From the NCBI GenBank assembly GCA_030525825.1, contig JAUNDZ010000014.1:1-54278 (forward strand): a DNA stretch of 54,278 bases. Reading direction: 5' to 3'. Made by a program: the position numbers and the translations under genes. This document shows positions 43,022 through 52,339 of this stretch, in pieces (the first letter of the stretch is position 1; each line of letters opens with the position of its first letter). The stretch is from Moraxella sp. GTDB taxonomy: Bacteria; Pseudomonadota; Gammaproteobacteria; Pseudomonadales; Moraxellaceae. The notes beneath the pieces were generated by a model. The model searched no databases. It had not been told where the DNA came from and was given only the letters and a program-made list of their open reading frames with translations.

Positions 43022-45823
43022 TTAAGTTTTTGATTTGACGGTGTATTTTTTGGGTGTGGTATTGACTTGCGTCTCTTCGATGGCGACAGCGACCATCTTG
43101 CCATCGATTTTTTCATAACGCACTTTTGGGGCAGATTGCTTAACTGCTGTGCTGTCTTGACCTGTTTTATCAGAACGGTCAAACTTCTTACGCCCATCAA
43201 AGCGTCCACCCTTGACATCGTTTGCCTGATGCTGACCAGCTCTGCCCTGACCAAAGCCATCTTTGCCAGCTGTATTTGATTTAACGCCTTTTGAGCGTTG
43301 AGCGGATTTGCTGTGTTGCGAGCGGTCATTGCCATCTTTACCACCTTTATCGGTGCGATAATAGCGGTCGCCCTGCTTATCAAAGCTGCCTTTGCTTGTG
43401 CGTTTTTCATCAGCATGGGTGTCATGTTTGCCATCGGCTACTTGGGCGGTTATCGCAGGCTTGATGCCGTTTTTATGTCGGATTTGGTAGCTTTGATGGA
43501 TGGGTTTTTTTGGATTAAAATCAAAGCCGATGGTCTTATCAGTCAAGCACACCACATCATAGCGAGCCGACAGACTCTCATCAGGCTCAAAACGAGTGTA
43601 GTTATTACTAAAATACAGCACACCATCAGCAGACAGTCGGTTCATCGCACGGTTGATGAGTGCGACATGGTCTCTTTGCACATCAAAAGTGCCTTTGAAC
43701 TTCTTGGAGTTTGAGAAAGTCGGTGGGTCGATAAAAATCACTTCATATTGCTCGGTATGCTCTTTAATCCATTCAAAGACATCCGATGCGACGAACTGAT
43801 ATTTTAGCTCACCATCGGTATGAGCGGTCAAATCCAAGCCGTTTAGGGCGAAATTTTGGCGACCCCAGTCCAGATAATTGGCGGACAAATCCACGCTGGT
43901 TACTGCCTTTGCTCCTGCCATCGCTGCATGAACGCTGGCAGTACAGGTATAGGCGAACAGGTTTAGCACTCGCTTGCCACGACTGGCGGCTGCGACCATC
44001 TGTCGCATATTACGATGGTCGATGAACAGTCCCGTATCCAGATAGTCGGTAAAATTGACATAAAAGTACGCCCCATGTTCACGCACGACATACATTTTTT
44101 TGCGTTTGGCTTGGGCGTTGGGATTTTTGGTATACTGGTCGCCGCCTGACTGTCTGGCACGAGTCTTTATAAAGACATCTTCACGAAACACGCCCAAGAC
44201 TTCTCTGGTGCCGTGTAATACCGAGTTGAACCGCTGCTTGGCGACATCGGCAGGGATCTGCTTGGGTGGTGCGTATTCTTGTACATGCACTTTGGTGCCA
44301 TACAGGTCGATGGCAACATTATAATTGGGCAAATCGGCATCATAAACACGCAAGTTGCTCACTTGGTCTGCTTTGGCAGCTTTTTTTAGATGGGCTAGGT
44401 TTTTTTGTAGGCGATTGATGAACTCTTGGGCTTCTTCGCTGACGATGGGCTGTTTTTCAAATCTCTCAATCAGGCTAGGCTGTCTTTGGGTGTCTAGCGA
44501 GCCATGACGAAAATACACCGTCAATGCACCGTTATGACAACGCAAAGTTGCAGGGTCAATGATGGGCAGCGTATCGACATGCTCTACATGGCTGCCCAGC
44601 ACAGCAAGGGTTGCTTGGCGAATGCCTGCACGCTCAAAACCATCCAGCACCGACAGCCCCAAACCTTGATATAAAGGCTTGATAAAATCGCCATCCCCCA
44701 ATCGCTCGCCATAAGGCGGATTGGTAATCAATAAGGGATTGTTTGCTTGTATCTTGGCAAGCGTGTCTTTTAATGAGCTTAGCGGCTGCTGTCTTAGTGT
44801 GATATGACCCATGATGGGCGACAGTCCTGACGCCATTAGGTTTTGATGGCAGGCATGTACCGCCGCTGCATCAGCATCAAGGGCAATGACGGCAGGCATG
44901 TCATGGACGAGCTTATCCAGATTGGCATGGAATCGGTCATTTGCTGTCATGACTGCCTGCTGCCACAGCTCATCATCATGATACGCCCAATGATAAAATC
45001 CAAATTCGCTCGTCGTCTTATCCAGTCCTACAGGATAATCGGCACGCATGAGCAGAGCTTCGGTAATAAAAGTCCCCGAGCCACACATCGGGTCGATGAG
45101 TGCGTCATGCTGCCCCGTATGCCAGCCGCACTCATACAACAAAGCAGCCGCCAAGTTTTCTTTTAAAGGGGCAGTGGTATTGACCACACGATAGCCACGA
45201 CGGTGCAAACTTGTGCCTGACAAATCCAAAAACAGCTCGGCAAACTGATTATTCGCCGCCGCAAAAATATGAAAATCAGGTGTCTTTGAGACATCAGGGC
45301 GAGCCCCAAGCCTAATGTTAAAGGTATCTGCAATGGCGTCTTTGATACGCAAAGTCGCAAACTGCTGATTGACCGTCATGCGTTTGTCGGTGGATAAGCG
45401 AATGGCAAAAGTATGGTCAAGCCCAAAAATCTGCGTCCAATCATAACGAGCAGCGAACTGATACAGTGCTTCTGGCACATCTTCATCGACCACTTGCGTC
45501 TGTATGGTGCGACTGATGGTGTGTCCTTTGTCGTCTTTTGAGATTTGGTTGGTGATGGCTTGTTTTTGTTTAAAATAATATTCGCCAATCGGCAACAAAA
45601 TACGACTCGCCACACGGCTATATAGGCACAGATGATAGAATTTATCAAGGCTGACAGTCGCATGCACACGCCCCACACGAGCGGTGTGAGCATCAATCCC
45701 AAAACTTTTCAGCTCAATCAATAAGGCGTTTTCAAGCCCATCAGCACAGGTCAAAACCAGCTTAAAGGCATGAGCATCAAACTGATGAAAAGGATTGATA
45801 AGAACAGGGGCAGTGCTACTCAT
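43022..45823 (-). CDS. rlmKL: Bifunctional 23S rRNA methyltransferase RlmKL with basic C-terminal tail
   Basis: RlmKL methylates G2445 (m2G) and G2069 (m7G) of 23S rRNA. The protein is 933 residues: a THUMP domain (about 50-160), the RlmL domain with 'DPMCGSGTFITEAL' and 'LLITNPPYGERLG', and the RlmK domain with 'VLNLFAYTCTASVHAAMAGA' and 'VIFIDPPTFSNSKKFKG'. Standard proteins are ~700-730 residues. The extra ~130 residues are a Lys/Arg/Asp/Gly-rich tail ('DRYYRTDKGGKDGNDRS') that may bind rRNA. The ATG at 45823 has GAGAG 4 nt ahead. Confidence 0.93.
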   Translation of the reverse strand: MSSTAPVLINPFHQFDAHAFKLVLTCADGLENALLIELKSFGIDAHTARVGRVHATVSLDKFYHLCLYSRVASRILLPIGEYYFKQKQAITNQISKDDKGHTISRTIQTQVVDEDVPEALYQFAARYDWTQIFGLDHTFAIRLSTDKRMTVNQQFATLRIKDAIADTFNIRLGARPDVSKTPDFHIFAAANNQFAELFLDLSGTSLHRRGYRVVNTTAPLKENLAAALLYECGWHTGQHDALIDPMCGSGTFITEALLMRADYPVGLDKTTSEFGFYHWAYHDDELWQQAVMTANDRFHANLDKLVHDMPAVIALDADAAAVHACHQNLMASGLSPIMGHITLRQQPLSSLKDTLAKIQANNPLLITNPPYGERLGDGDFIKPLYQGLGLSVLDGFERAGIRQATLAVLGSHVEHVDTLPIIDPATLRCHNGALTVYFRHGSLDTQRQPSLIERFEKQPIVSEEAQEFINRLQKNLAHLKKAAKADQVSNLRVYDADLPNYNVAIDLYGTKVHVQEYAPPKQIPADVAKQRFNSVLHGTREVLGVFREDVFIKTRARQSGGDQYTKNPNAQAKRKKMYVVREHGAYFYVNFTDYLDTGLFIDHRNMRQMVAAASRGKRVLNLFAYTCTASVHAAMAGAKAVTSVDLSANYLDWGRQNFALNGLDLTAHTDGELKYQFVASDVFEWIKEHTEQYEVIFIDPPTFSNSKKFKGTFDVQRDHVALINRAMNRLSADGVLYFSNNYTRFEPDESLSARYDVVCLTDKTIGFDFNPKKPIHQSYQIRHKNGIKPAITAQVADGKHDTHADEKRTSKGSFDKQGDRYYRTDKGGKDGNDRSQHSKSAQRSKGVKSNTAGKDGFGQGRAGQHQANDVKGGRFDGRKKFDRSDKTGQDSTAVKQSAPKVRYEKIDGKMVAVAIEETQVNTTPKKYTVKSKT

Positions 45824-45932
45824 AGGACTCTCAATAAGACGACACAATCAAAACCATCTATTATAGCACACATTGACCATCATCGCTATTGAAACCGCCT
45901 ATTGATGGGCGGTTTTTATGTCGTGGCTTGAC

Positions 45933-47114
45933 TTAATTTTTTCGCCCTGCGATTTCTGGGTTTTCGTCCACAATGTCAGCAGGTGCAGTGCTTGATGGGA
46001 CAAGCTGTATCCACGATTCATCATTCATCATTAGACGCATGTGCGGATAAGGGGCGTGGATGCCTGCTTCGTCTAGGGCTCGTTTGATTTTTTCGGTGAT
46101 GTTTTCTTTGATGATGGGAATGCGAGCCACCGACAGCGGCGCCACCCAAAAACGCACGATAAAAAACACCCCATACTCGCCCACTTCGCTCACGGTCGCC
46201 ATCGGTGCTGGGTGCTTTAATACCACTTCGTCTTTTGCTAGGGTCTTAACGATGATGCTTCTTGCTTGGCTGATGTCGGCATCTAGGGCAATGCGAGCTT
46301 TGACATCAAAACGAATCATCTTTTTGGAAGTCAAATTCACCACTTCCGATGACGCAACGGTGGAGTTTGGAATGATGATAATGATGTTATCACGGTCAAG
46401 AATCTGCGTGGCACGCAGCGAAATTTTCACCACTCGTCCTTCTTTATCACCCAAGCGAATCCAGTCGCCCACCTGAAAGGACTGCTCCACCAAGATGGTG
46501 ATGCCTGCGATGAAGTTGGCAAGCGTACTTTGGGCAGCAAAACCCACCGCCAAACCAACGATACCCAGACCTGCCACCAATGACACGATGTCAAAACCAA
46601 ACTGTGCCAAGACACTCGCCAATGCCAATACCAGCACCACGACCAAAATCATGTTTTTAAACAGCTGTTCAATCGACGCATTAAGCTCATAATGTTTTAG
46701 CACACTGCTAAGCATCCTGCCTGATGTCGTCCACAGCACATAATAAAAACCAATCCACGCTGCCGCCTTTGCCGTCGCCTTGACCGTGTCGGTATGAATG
46801 CCAATCTGCATCATCACCGCAATCAAACTCGTAACAAACCAAATGTAACGCAAGGTTGCACGCATGATACGCATTCGCCGCTGTGATAAGTGCAAAAACG
46901 CACGAGTATGCTTGATACAGTACACCAAAAGCCAATAAATAAAACCAATCAACGACAGCAAAATGACAATCTTAATCGCTGTCGCCGCCAGTGATATGCC
47001 ACGCTCCGTCCAGTTCATATTATCATCAAGCGACCCACCCAAAAACAGATACACGCTCTGATAAAGGTCAGTAATGATTTTTTCAAAAAAATTGATGATG
47101 GCTTGGCTGTTCAT
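45933..47114 (-). CDS. MscS-family mechanosensitive channel
   Basis: A ~393-residue inner-membrane protein with four or five membrane segments and the MscS pore helix in 'DIVSLVAGLGIVGLAVGFAAQSTLANFIAG' region (segments 'GLGIVGLAVGFAAQ' and 'STLANFIAGITILVEQSFQV' seen). The cytoplasmic beta domain 'GDWIRLGDKEGRVVKISLRA' and the hinge 'IIIPNSTVASSEVVNLT' follow. It protects against osmotic downshock. The ATG at 47114 ('MNSQAIINFF') is chosen; the in-frame ATG at 47210 would begin inside a candidate -10 box (47211-47220) and adds a basic, non-conserved leader. Confidence 0.88.
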   Translation of the reverse strand: MNSQAIINFFEKIITDLYQSVYLFLGGSLDDNMNWTERGISLAATAIKIVILLSLIGFIYWLLVYCIKHTRAFLHLSQRRMRIMRATLRYIWFVTSLIAVMMQIGIHTDTVKATAKAAAWIGFYYVLWTTSGRMLSSVLKHYELNASIEQLFKNMILVVVLVLALASVLAQFGFDIVSLVAGLGIVGLAVGFAAQSTLANFIAGITILVEQSFQVGDWIRLGDKEGRVVKISLRATQILDRDNIIIIIPNSTVASSEVVNLTSKKMIRFDVKARIALDADISQARSIIVKTLAKDEVVLKHPAPMATVSEVGEYGVFFIVRFWVAPLSVARIPIIKENITEKIKRALDEAGIHAPYPHMRLMMNDESWIQLVPSSTAPADIVDENPEIAGRKN

Positions 47115-47332
47115 AGGCAGACTGTGGCGTTTATGGCGTGTTGATGTTACAATATTCACTTTCTTAGCAAGGGGCGGCCTGCCACTTGCTTGGTGATGGA
47201 TTTTTTGCATTATTGTAACAAACTTATCACCAAAAATATGCTTTATTTGCTTTATTTTTTGCTTTTTATGGGTATTTATCTACGCCATGTCATTTATTCG
47301 ATAAGTTTTTTTAAATAAGCGAAGTAACAACA

Positions 47333-48241
47333 ATGAACGGACTGCTGACCTTAATCTTGATATTAACACCGATGTTTGTCGGATTTACCCTGCCTACTTG
47401 CTCCAATTGGGTGCGTGCTGCCGAACGCTGCTTAAATTATTTGGTATTTTTAATCTTAATCGTCATTGGCATTGAGCTTGGCTTGGTGGATGATTTGAGC
47501 CAAAAAGTTGGGGAAATCGCCTTATATCTGGGGGCTTTAATCACGCTGACCATCGTCTTTGACTTGGTGGCGTTGTCTTTGTTTGATAAGTTTTTTCCCG
47601 CTCATCATCACAGCCGCTCGCCTACCCAAAAAACCAAAATCAGCTTACACGGCAGCCTAGTTCAGATTGGCTGTTTGGCGGTTGGCTTTATGATGGCAAG
47701 GTTTCTGCCACCGATGCTCTTACCACCAGATGGTACAACCACCGTGCTGCTGATGTTACTGCTGTTTTTGGTGGGCATGAGTTTAAAGGGGTCTGGCGTT
47801 ACGCTAACACAAGCGATGCTCAATAAGCGTGGCTTACAGATTAGCGTGGTTTTTATGGCGGCAACGCTATTAAGCGGCGTGGTATTTGCCCTGCTGTTTG
47901 ACGATGTATCCATCACCAAAGGTCTGGCACTTGCATCGGGCTTTGGCTGGTATTCACTGTCTGGGACGGTGATGACCGATGCCTATGGGGCGGTGTGGGG
48001 CAGCGTCGCTCTATTGAACGACTTATCCAGAGAAATCATCGCACTCATCTTTATTCCTTGGGTGATGCGTCGCTCATCATCGGCAGCGATTGGGCTTGGT
48101 GGCGTTACCAGCCTTGATTTTACCCTACCAACCTTGACCGCATCAGGCGGCACACAGATTATTCCCACCGTCATCAGTTTTGGCTTTATTACCAATGTCG
48201 TCTCGCCAATTTTGATGGTGTTTTTTAGTGCATTGGGTTGA
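47333..48241 (+). CDS. lysO: LysO-type lysine exporter
   Basis: A 302-residue membrane protein with about eight membrane segments and the LysO (YbjE, DUF340) signature: 'LGLVDDLSQ', 'VGMSLKGSGVTLTQAML' and 'ASGFGWYSLSGTVMTDAYGA', followed by 'LNDLSREIIALIFIPWVMRR'. LysO exports L-lysine and toxic analogues. In E. coli it is controlled by lysine-dependent attenuation and ArgP; no such leader is clear here. It is divergent from the MscS gene across 218 bp. Confidence 0.88.
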   Translation: MNGLLTLILILTPMFVGFTLPTCSNWVRAAERCLNYLVFLILIVIGIELGLVDDLSQKVGEIALYLGALITLTIVFDLVALSLFDKFFPAHHHSRSPTQKTKISLHGSLVQIGCLAVGFMMARFLPPMLLPPDGTTTVLLMLLLFLVGMSLKGSGVTLTQAMLNKRGLQISVVFMAATLLSGVVFALLFDDVSITKGLALASGFGWYSLSGTVMTDAYGAVWGSVALLNDLSREIIALIFIPWVMRRSSSAAIGLGGVTSLDFTLPTLTASGGTQIIPTVISFGFITNVVSPILMVFFSALG

Positions 48242-48303
48242 TACTATGAATTTTAGATGTCTTGGATAAATACCTGACTTCATTTATTGAGCGACTGACA
48301 ATC

Positions 48304-48480
48304 ATGCCAAAACCAATCCCCATCTCACGAGCATTAAGCATCACAGAAAGCGACTTGGTACTAAGTTTATTAAACTTCGCCAAAATACCCCATCGACTAG
48401 AACACCCCCTGCATCAAACCCAAGTGATTGATTTGGCAGATGATGAGGGCATGGGTTCTTTATCAATGTCCAATTTTTAG
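48304..48480 (+). pseudogene. Truncated immunity-like (DUF6984-type) gene remnant
   Basis: A 58-residue fragment from the ATG at 48304. 'ALSITESDLVLSLLNFAKIP' and 'VIDLADDEGMGSLSM' resemble the N-terminal half of small DUF6984-type immunity-like proteins, where the DDxGMGSL block is followed by another ~50 residues. Here the frame ends five codons after that block, and its last 18 bases overlap the 3' end of the convergent membrane-protein gene. It is best read as a remnant with its 3' half deleted. The family call is from memory of the motif and is tentative. Confidence 0.5.
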
Positions 48481-48986
48481 CACGATAATCAACACAAAAA
48501 ACACTGCCTGCAAGCCGAGCGTGAGTAGATTGGCAAGCAACCCACTTTCTCTATGGTACAGTGATAATAGAGAAAAAAGCACCAACTGGATGATAATCGC
48601 CCCAATAGTGGCAAGCATTGCCGATGACAAGCTCACCCAACCAAGTGCCAAGAACCCCAACAATAGCAGCGGCATACGAGATGCAATTAAAATTCCCAAA
48701 CTTGCATCAAAAGCATGGTGGTAAGCATGATTGCGTTCGGACTTATTGGATACCGTAATACTTTGAGCCAGCCAATCAGCAAACAAGCATGCCAGCCATA
48801 GTCCAATCGTCGTCCCCAATACCAAACCAAAAGCCTGCTTGGGTGTGGTATCAGACATATGCAGATAAAGACCAATGGTTACTGCCAAAATGGTTACCAG
48901 TCCATAAATGGTTTCTTTGATTTTTTCAGTTTTTTGTAAAAATCGTTGATACCTACTTTTTGTAAAAATCGTTGATACCTACCCAT
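48463..48986 (-). pseudogene. Small membrane protein gene disrupted by a 26-bp tandem duplication
   Basis: From the ATG at 48986 (GGGA 6 nt ahead) the frame runs 30 residues and stops at 48894-48896. The rest of the protein lies in another frame and continues to 48463. Removing one copy of the perfect 26-bp tandem repeat (48931-48956 / 48957-48982) restores a single 165-residue frame that starts 'MGRYQRFLQKTEKIKETIYG' and joins 'LVTILAVTIGLYLHM'. The restored protein has about four membrane segments, with 'FDASLGILIASRMPLLLLGF' in the middle. A TTG at 48888 could still give a shortened product. Family not recognised. Confidence 0.8.
48931..48982. repeat. Perfect 26-bp tandem duplication
   Basis: Two adjacent identical 26-bp units, 48931-48956 and 48957-48982, each starting TTTTTGTAAAAATCG. 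26 is not a multiple of three, so the extra copy shifts the frame of the overlapping gene. Perfect identity suggests a recent event. Confidence 0.97.
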
Positions 48987-49079
48987 CATCATTCCCTTTT
49001 AAAGTTTACTTATTTCGATTGCTCTTTTTAAATTAGTGTCAAATCGTTTTATCTATACTAACAATCATAGACACTCCAC

Positions 49080-50318
49080 CTAAACCCCACTTGCTTTTTT
49101 ATTAAAAAAATCCATCAGCGGGCGGATTTTGCCCACCAGATTGACCGTCTCCGAGCGGATAAATCGCATGGGTTCTGTTTGAAATACATCACCCACAAAG
49201 GCATAGTTAATCAGAGAAAAACTGTGCATCATCAGTGCATTATAGGCACGCCTTGCTCGCTCATAGCGACGCAGCAGCTGCTCGTTGTCTTGGTGTGGCT
49301 TGTCGATGAGCCCTAATAATGTCGCCACATCTGCCAGTCCCAGATTAAGCCCCTGCCCTGCCAATGGATGCACCCCATGAGCGGCATCGCCAATGAGCAA
49401 GGTGTGCGGTGCGGTATAGCTTTTGGCGACTTGGGCGGACAAGAGAAAACTGGCGACAGACTCGATTTGATGGATATCGCCAAGCTCAAAGCCACTTGCC
49501 AGTGCCAGCTTTTCTGCCAGCTCATTCGGTGGCAATGCCAAATAGTCCCGTGCCATCTGCGTGGGCAGCGTCCATACCACCGACTGCCAGCATCCGCCAT
49601 CTTGTGCATCCAAATCCGCCAATGGCAGTAAGGCAAGCGTACCTGTTGGCAGCATGGCTTGGCGAGCGGTATGCTCGTGCGGCTTGTCCGTCTTGATGGC
49701 ACAGCAGATGGCAGTCTGCTGATAATCAAGCCTATCTACTTGGATACCCGCCAGTCGTCTGATGGCAGAACCCCTACCATCAGCACCCACCAGCAGTTTG
49801 GTATCGATCAAAGTTCGATGACCGTCATCATCGCTGATGACCAGACCGACACCATCATGGCGAACATCAACACCAAGCAGCTCATCAACTCGCCTGCCAT
49901 GCAGTACGGTCAAATATTGAGCCACATCAGCCTGACTGGCTCGTCTGCACAACGCTTCATCGATGACCACAGGCTCAATCATGCTGCCCAGAGTGGTCGG
50001 ATTGATGGACGCTTTGGCAAAATTCAGCTCGCCACGCCCATCGCCCTGCCATACTTTCATGTCAGTATAATCAGCACGCCGCACAAAATCTGTTATATCA
50101 ATAGACGCAAATAACGCCAAACTTGCTGCATTAAGTGCATACACCCGAGCATCACGACTGGCTAACGCTGCTTGCCAGTCATCATCACTCATGGCAGGCT
50201 TAGCATCAATCAGGACAACTTGTTTTTTAAGCGTGGCAAGCCCAATGGCAAGCGTCATGCCTACCACGCCCCCACCCACAATAAAAACATCGGTACAGAT
50301 TTTATCATTCATCGTCAT
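49080..50318 (-). CDS. UbiH/COQ6-family FAD-dependent hydroxylase
   Basis: A 412-residue flavoprotein monooxygenase of the UbiH/UbiF/VisC/COQ6 group that hydroxylates the ubiquinone ring. The ADP-binding motif is 'DVFIVGGGVVGMTLAIGLA' near residues 9-27, the DG motif 'LLVGADGRGSAIRRLAG' near residue 160, and the GD motif 'LLIGDAAHGVHPLAGQGLNL' near residue 300. Which ring position it acts on (UbiH, UbiF or UbiI) is not clear from sequence. Three Met codons (50327 frame start, 50318, 50312) are possible. It follows the glnA terminator on the same strand. Confidence 0.88.
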   Translation of the reverse strand: MTMNDKICTDVFIVGGGVVGMTLAIGLATLKKQVVLIDAKPAMSDDDWQAALASRDARVYALNAASLALFASIDITDFVRRADYTDMKVWQGDGRGELNFAKASINPTTLGSMIEPVVIDEALCRRASQADVAQYLTVLHGRRVDELLGVDVRHDGVGLVISDDDGHRTLIDTKLLVGADGRGSAIRRLAGIQVDRLDYQQTAICCAIKTDKPHEHTARQAMLPTGTLALLPLADLDAQDGGCWQSVVWTLPTQMARDYLALPPNELAEKLALASGFELGDIHQIESVASFLLSAQVAKSYTAPHTLLIGDAAHGVHPLAGQGLNLGLADVATLLGLIDKPHQDNEQLLRRYERARRAYNALMMHSFSLINYAFVGDVFQTEPMRFIRSETVNLVGKIRPLMDFFNKKASGV

Positions 50319-50380
50319 AATGCCCAAAAAAAACCAAAAAAATAAGCCGGCTTTCGCCCAAATATTTAATCATCGCCAAC

Positions 50381-50411
50381 AAAAAAGTGCAAGGTGAACT
50401 TGCACTTTTTT
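50381..50411 (-). terminator. Terminator of glnA
   Basis: Perfect 13-bp stem AAAAAAGTGCAAG / CTTGCACTTTTTT with a 5-nt loop, 14 nt after the glnA stop. Confidence 0.92.
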
Positions 50412-50424
50412 TAGGTCGGATGAC

Positions 50425-51834
50425 TCATACACGATAGTACATGTCAAATTCCAGTGGATGAACCGCTTCGTTGATACGCTGAACTTCTTTCATTTTTAGT
50501 TCGATGTAGCTGTCAATCATCTCTTTGCTAAACACACCGCCTTTTAATAAGAACTCATGGTCTTCACGCAGGGCATTGAGTGCCACTTCTAGGTTCTCTG
50601 CCACCGTTGGGATGAGTGCTTCTTCTTCTGGTGGTAAGTCGTATAAGTTCTTATCTGCAGCTTCGCCTGGGTCCATCTTGTTTTCGATGCCGTCAAGACC
50701 CGCCATAAGTAGTGCCGCAAAGCATAGATATGGATTGGCTGATGGGTCAGGGAAGCGAGCTTCGATACGCACCGCTTTTGGGCTGTTCACATGTGGAATA
50801 CGAATCGATGCCGAGCGGTTCGATGCCGAATATGCCAGCTTAATCGGTGCTTCAAAGTGTGGCACCAGACGCTTGTAGCTGTTCGTGCTTGGGTTGGTGA
50901 TGGCGTTCAACGCTCGTGCGTGCTTGATGATGCCACCGATGAAATACAATGCCGTCTTTGACAGACCTGCGTACTCGTCGCCAGAGAAAGTATTCACGCC
51001 ATCTTTTGAGATGGACAGATTCACATGCATGCCAGAGCCATTATCGCCAACTAGGGGTTTTGGCATAAAGGTGGCCGTTTTGCCAAATTGACTGGCAACA
51101 TTTTGTACGATGTATTTAAACTGCTGTACTTCGTCCGCTTTTTTTACCAAAGTATTGAACGAGATGCCGATTTCCAGCTGACAGCTTGCCACTTCGTTAT
51201 GATGCACTTCGATGCGACCTTCGCCCATCACTTCTTCGATGCGGTCGCACATCACCGCACGCATGTCGTGATGATGGTCCACAGGAGCGATGGCTGCATA
51301 GTTGCCTTTGACCGCAGGACGCTGACCTAGGTTGCCCCAAGCGTAGTCTTTATTAGTACTCCATGCTGCTGCTTCGGCGATGACAGTATGACGAGCACCC
51401 GACATATCGATGTCCCATTTGACTTCATCAAACACAAAAAACTCAGGCTCAGGACCAACCAATGCCGTATCGCCAATGCCTGTTGATTTTAAATACACTT
51501 CTGCACGGCGAGCGATGGAACGGGGGTCTTTGGCATAGCCTTGCATGGTGTCAGGCTCAATCACATCACAAGTTACCACCACCGTTGGTGCTTCAAAAAA
51601 TGGGTCAAGATATGCCGTGCTTGGGTCTGGCAGCAAGATCATGTCTGATGCTTCAATGCCCTTCCAGCCTGCCACAGACGAACCATCAAACATCTTACCA
51701 TCTTCTAGGGTGTCTTCATCGATGCTTGCCACAGGAAAGGTTAGGTGCATCTCTTTACCATGCGTGTCGGTAAAACGAAAATCCACCCACTTTGCACCTG
51801 ATGATTCAATCAAATCAAACAGTTTATTAGACAT
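50425..51834 (-). CDS. glnA: Glutamine synthetase, type I
   Basis: GlnA makes glutamine from glutamate, ammonia and ATP as a dodecamer. The 469-residue protein has '[17 protein letters not shown]' near residue 50, '[12 protein letters not shown]' near residue 130 with metal ligands, '[10 protein letters not shown]' near residue 265 and '[11 protein letters not shown]' near residue 340. Tyr398 in '[10 protein letters not shown]' is the adenylylation site, and the matching enzyme GlnE is at 32.4-35.2 kb. Start supported by GGAG 8 nt ahead. The promoter is a plain sigma-70 type; no sigma-54 site (GG-N10-GC) is evident. Confidence 0.97.
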   Translation of the reverse strand: MSNKLFDLIESSGAKWVDFRFTDTHGKEMHLTFPVASIDEDTLEDGKMFDGSSVAGWKGIEASDMILLPDPSTAYLDPFFEAPTVVVTCDVIEPDTMQGYAKDPRSIARRAEVYLKSTGIGDTALVGPEPEFFVFDEVKWDIDMSGARHTVIAEAAAWSTNKDYAWGNLGQRPAVKGNYAAIAPVDHHHDMRAVMCDRIEEVMGEGRIEVHHNEVASCQLEIGISFNTLVKKADEVQQFKYIVQNVASQFGKTATFMPKPLVGDNGSGMHVNLSISKDGVNTFSGDEYAGLSKTALYFIGGIIKHARALNAITNPSTNSYKRLVPHFEAPIKLAYSASNRSASIRIPHVNSPKAVRIEARFPDPSANPYLCFAALLMAGLDGIENKMDPGEAADKNLYDLPPEEEALIPTVAENLEVALNALREDHEFLLKGGVFSKEMIDSYIELKMKEVQRINEAVHPLEFDMYYRV

Positions 51835-51872
51835 AACTTCACTCCAAAATCATAATCAAGCTAAACATTAGG

Positions 51873-51901
51873 ATATTAAAGCCCTTCTTGTCATCTGTCA
51901 A
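51873..51901 (-). promoter_or_regulatory. Sigma-70 promoter of glnA
   Basis: On the - strand, -35 TTGACA (51896-51901), 17-bp spacer, -10 TAATAT (51873-51878), about 40 nt ahead of the start codon. Confidence 0.75.
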
Positions 51902-51945
51902 TCATTTTTGACAATTTGGGCGGTTTTATTAAAACTTATCAAAAA

Positions 51946-51982
51946 AACCGAATTATTAATCAGCAGCGTTAATAATTCGGTT
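51946..51982 (-). terminator. Terminator of small membrane protein gene
   Basis: Perfect 14-bp stem AACCGAATTATTAA / TTAATAATTCGGTT with a 9-nt loop; on the - strand it runs into a T-run. It separates this gene from glnA. Confidence 0.85.
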
Positions 51983-51993
51983 CATCAGTCGGA

Positions 51994-52299
51994 TCAGTCA
52001 GGCAAATTCATCTTGGTGGTGTCGGGATTGAGACCAAAATAAAACACCACCGTCGCAATCAAGCTATTGATGATGATAAACGCCCAATCAAAGGTCTCAT
52101 GATTTAATAAAAAACGACCAACCAACGCACTCACCGCCAGCATAATGATAAAGCACGCCGCTAGACACTTGACGATGAGCGGATGCGTCAAGGCGAATCG
52201 TTCGTTGTTCGTCTGGTGGCGTGCCAGATGTTTGCGGTGAATGGCAAAGCCAATCACATAGACAATCGCCCCAAAGATGATAGAACCCACAATACCCAT
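51994..52299 (-). CDS. Small membrane protein, unknown function
   Basis: A 101-residue protein with about three membrane segments: 'VGSIIFGAIVYVIGFAI', 'CLAACFIIMLAVSALVG' and 'AFIIINSLIATVVFYFGL'. No recognised family. The ATG is supported by AAAGG 6-9 nt ahead, and the gene has its own terminator. It lies 41 nt downstream of the lipoprotein gene on the same strand. Confidence 0.75.
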   Translation of the reverse strand: MGIVGSIIFGAIVYVIGFAIHRKHLARHQTNNERFALTHPLIVKCLAACFIIMLAVSALVGRFLLNHETFDWAFIIINSLIATVVFYFGLNPDTTKMNLPD

Positions 52300-52339
52300 C
52301 AGACACCTTTTATGGTTTTATTAATCAAATCAAAAGCCA

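Noticed and set aside
42967-43434. 155-codon - strand frame rich in Ala, Met and Lys
   Set aside because: Overlaps the low-complexity tail of rlmKL in another frame; the composition is explained by the repeated Lys/Gly/Asp codons.
45892-45915. Hairpin AAACCGCC / GGCGGTTT between rlmKL and the MscS gene
   Set aside because: The T-run is on the + strand where no gene ends; on the - strand the tail is too short to call a terminator with confidence.
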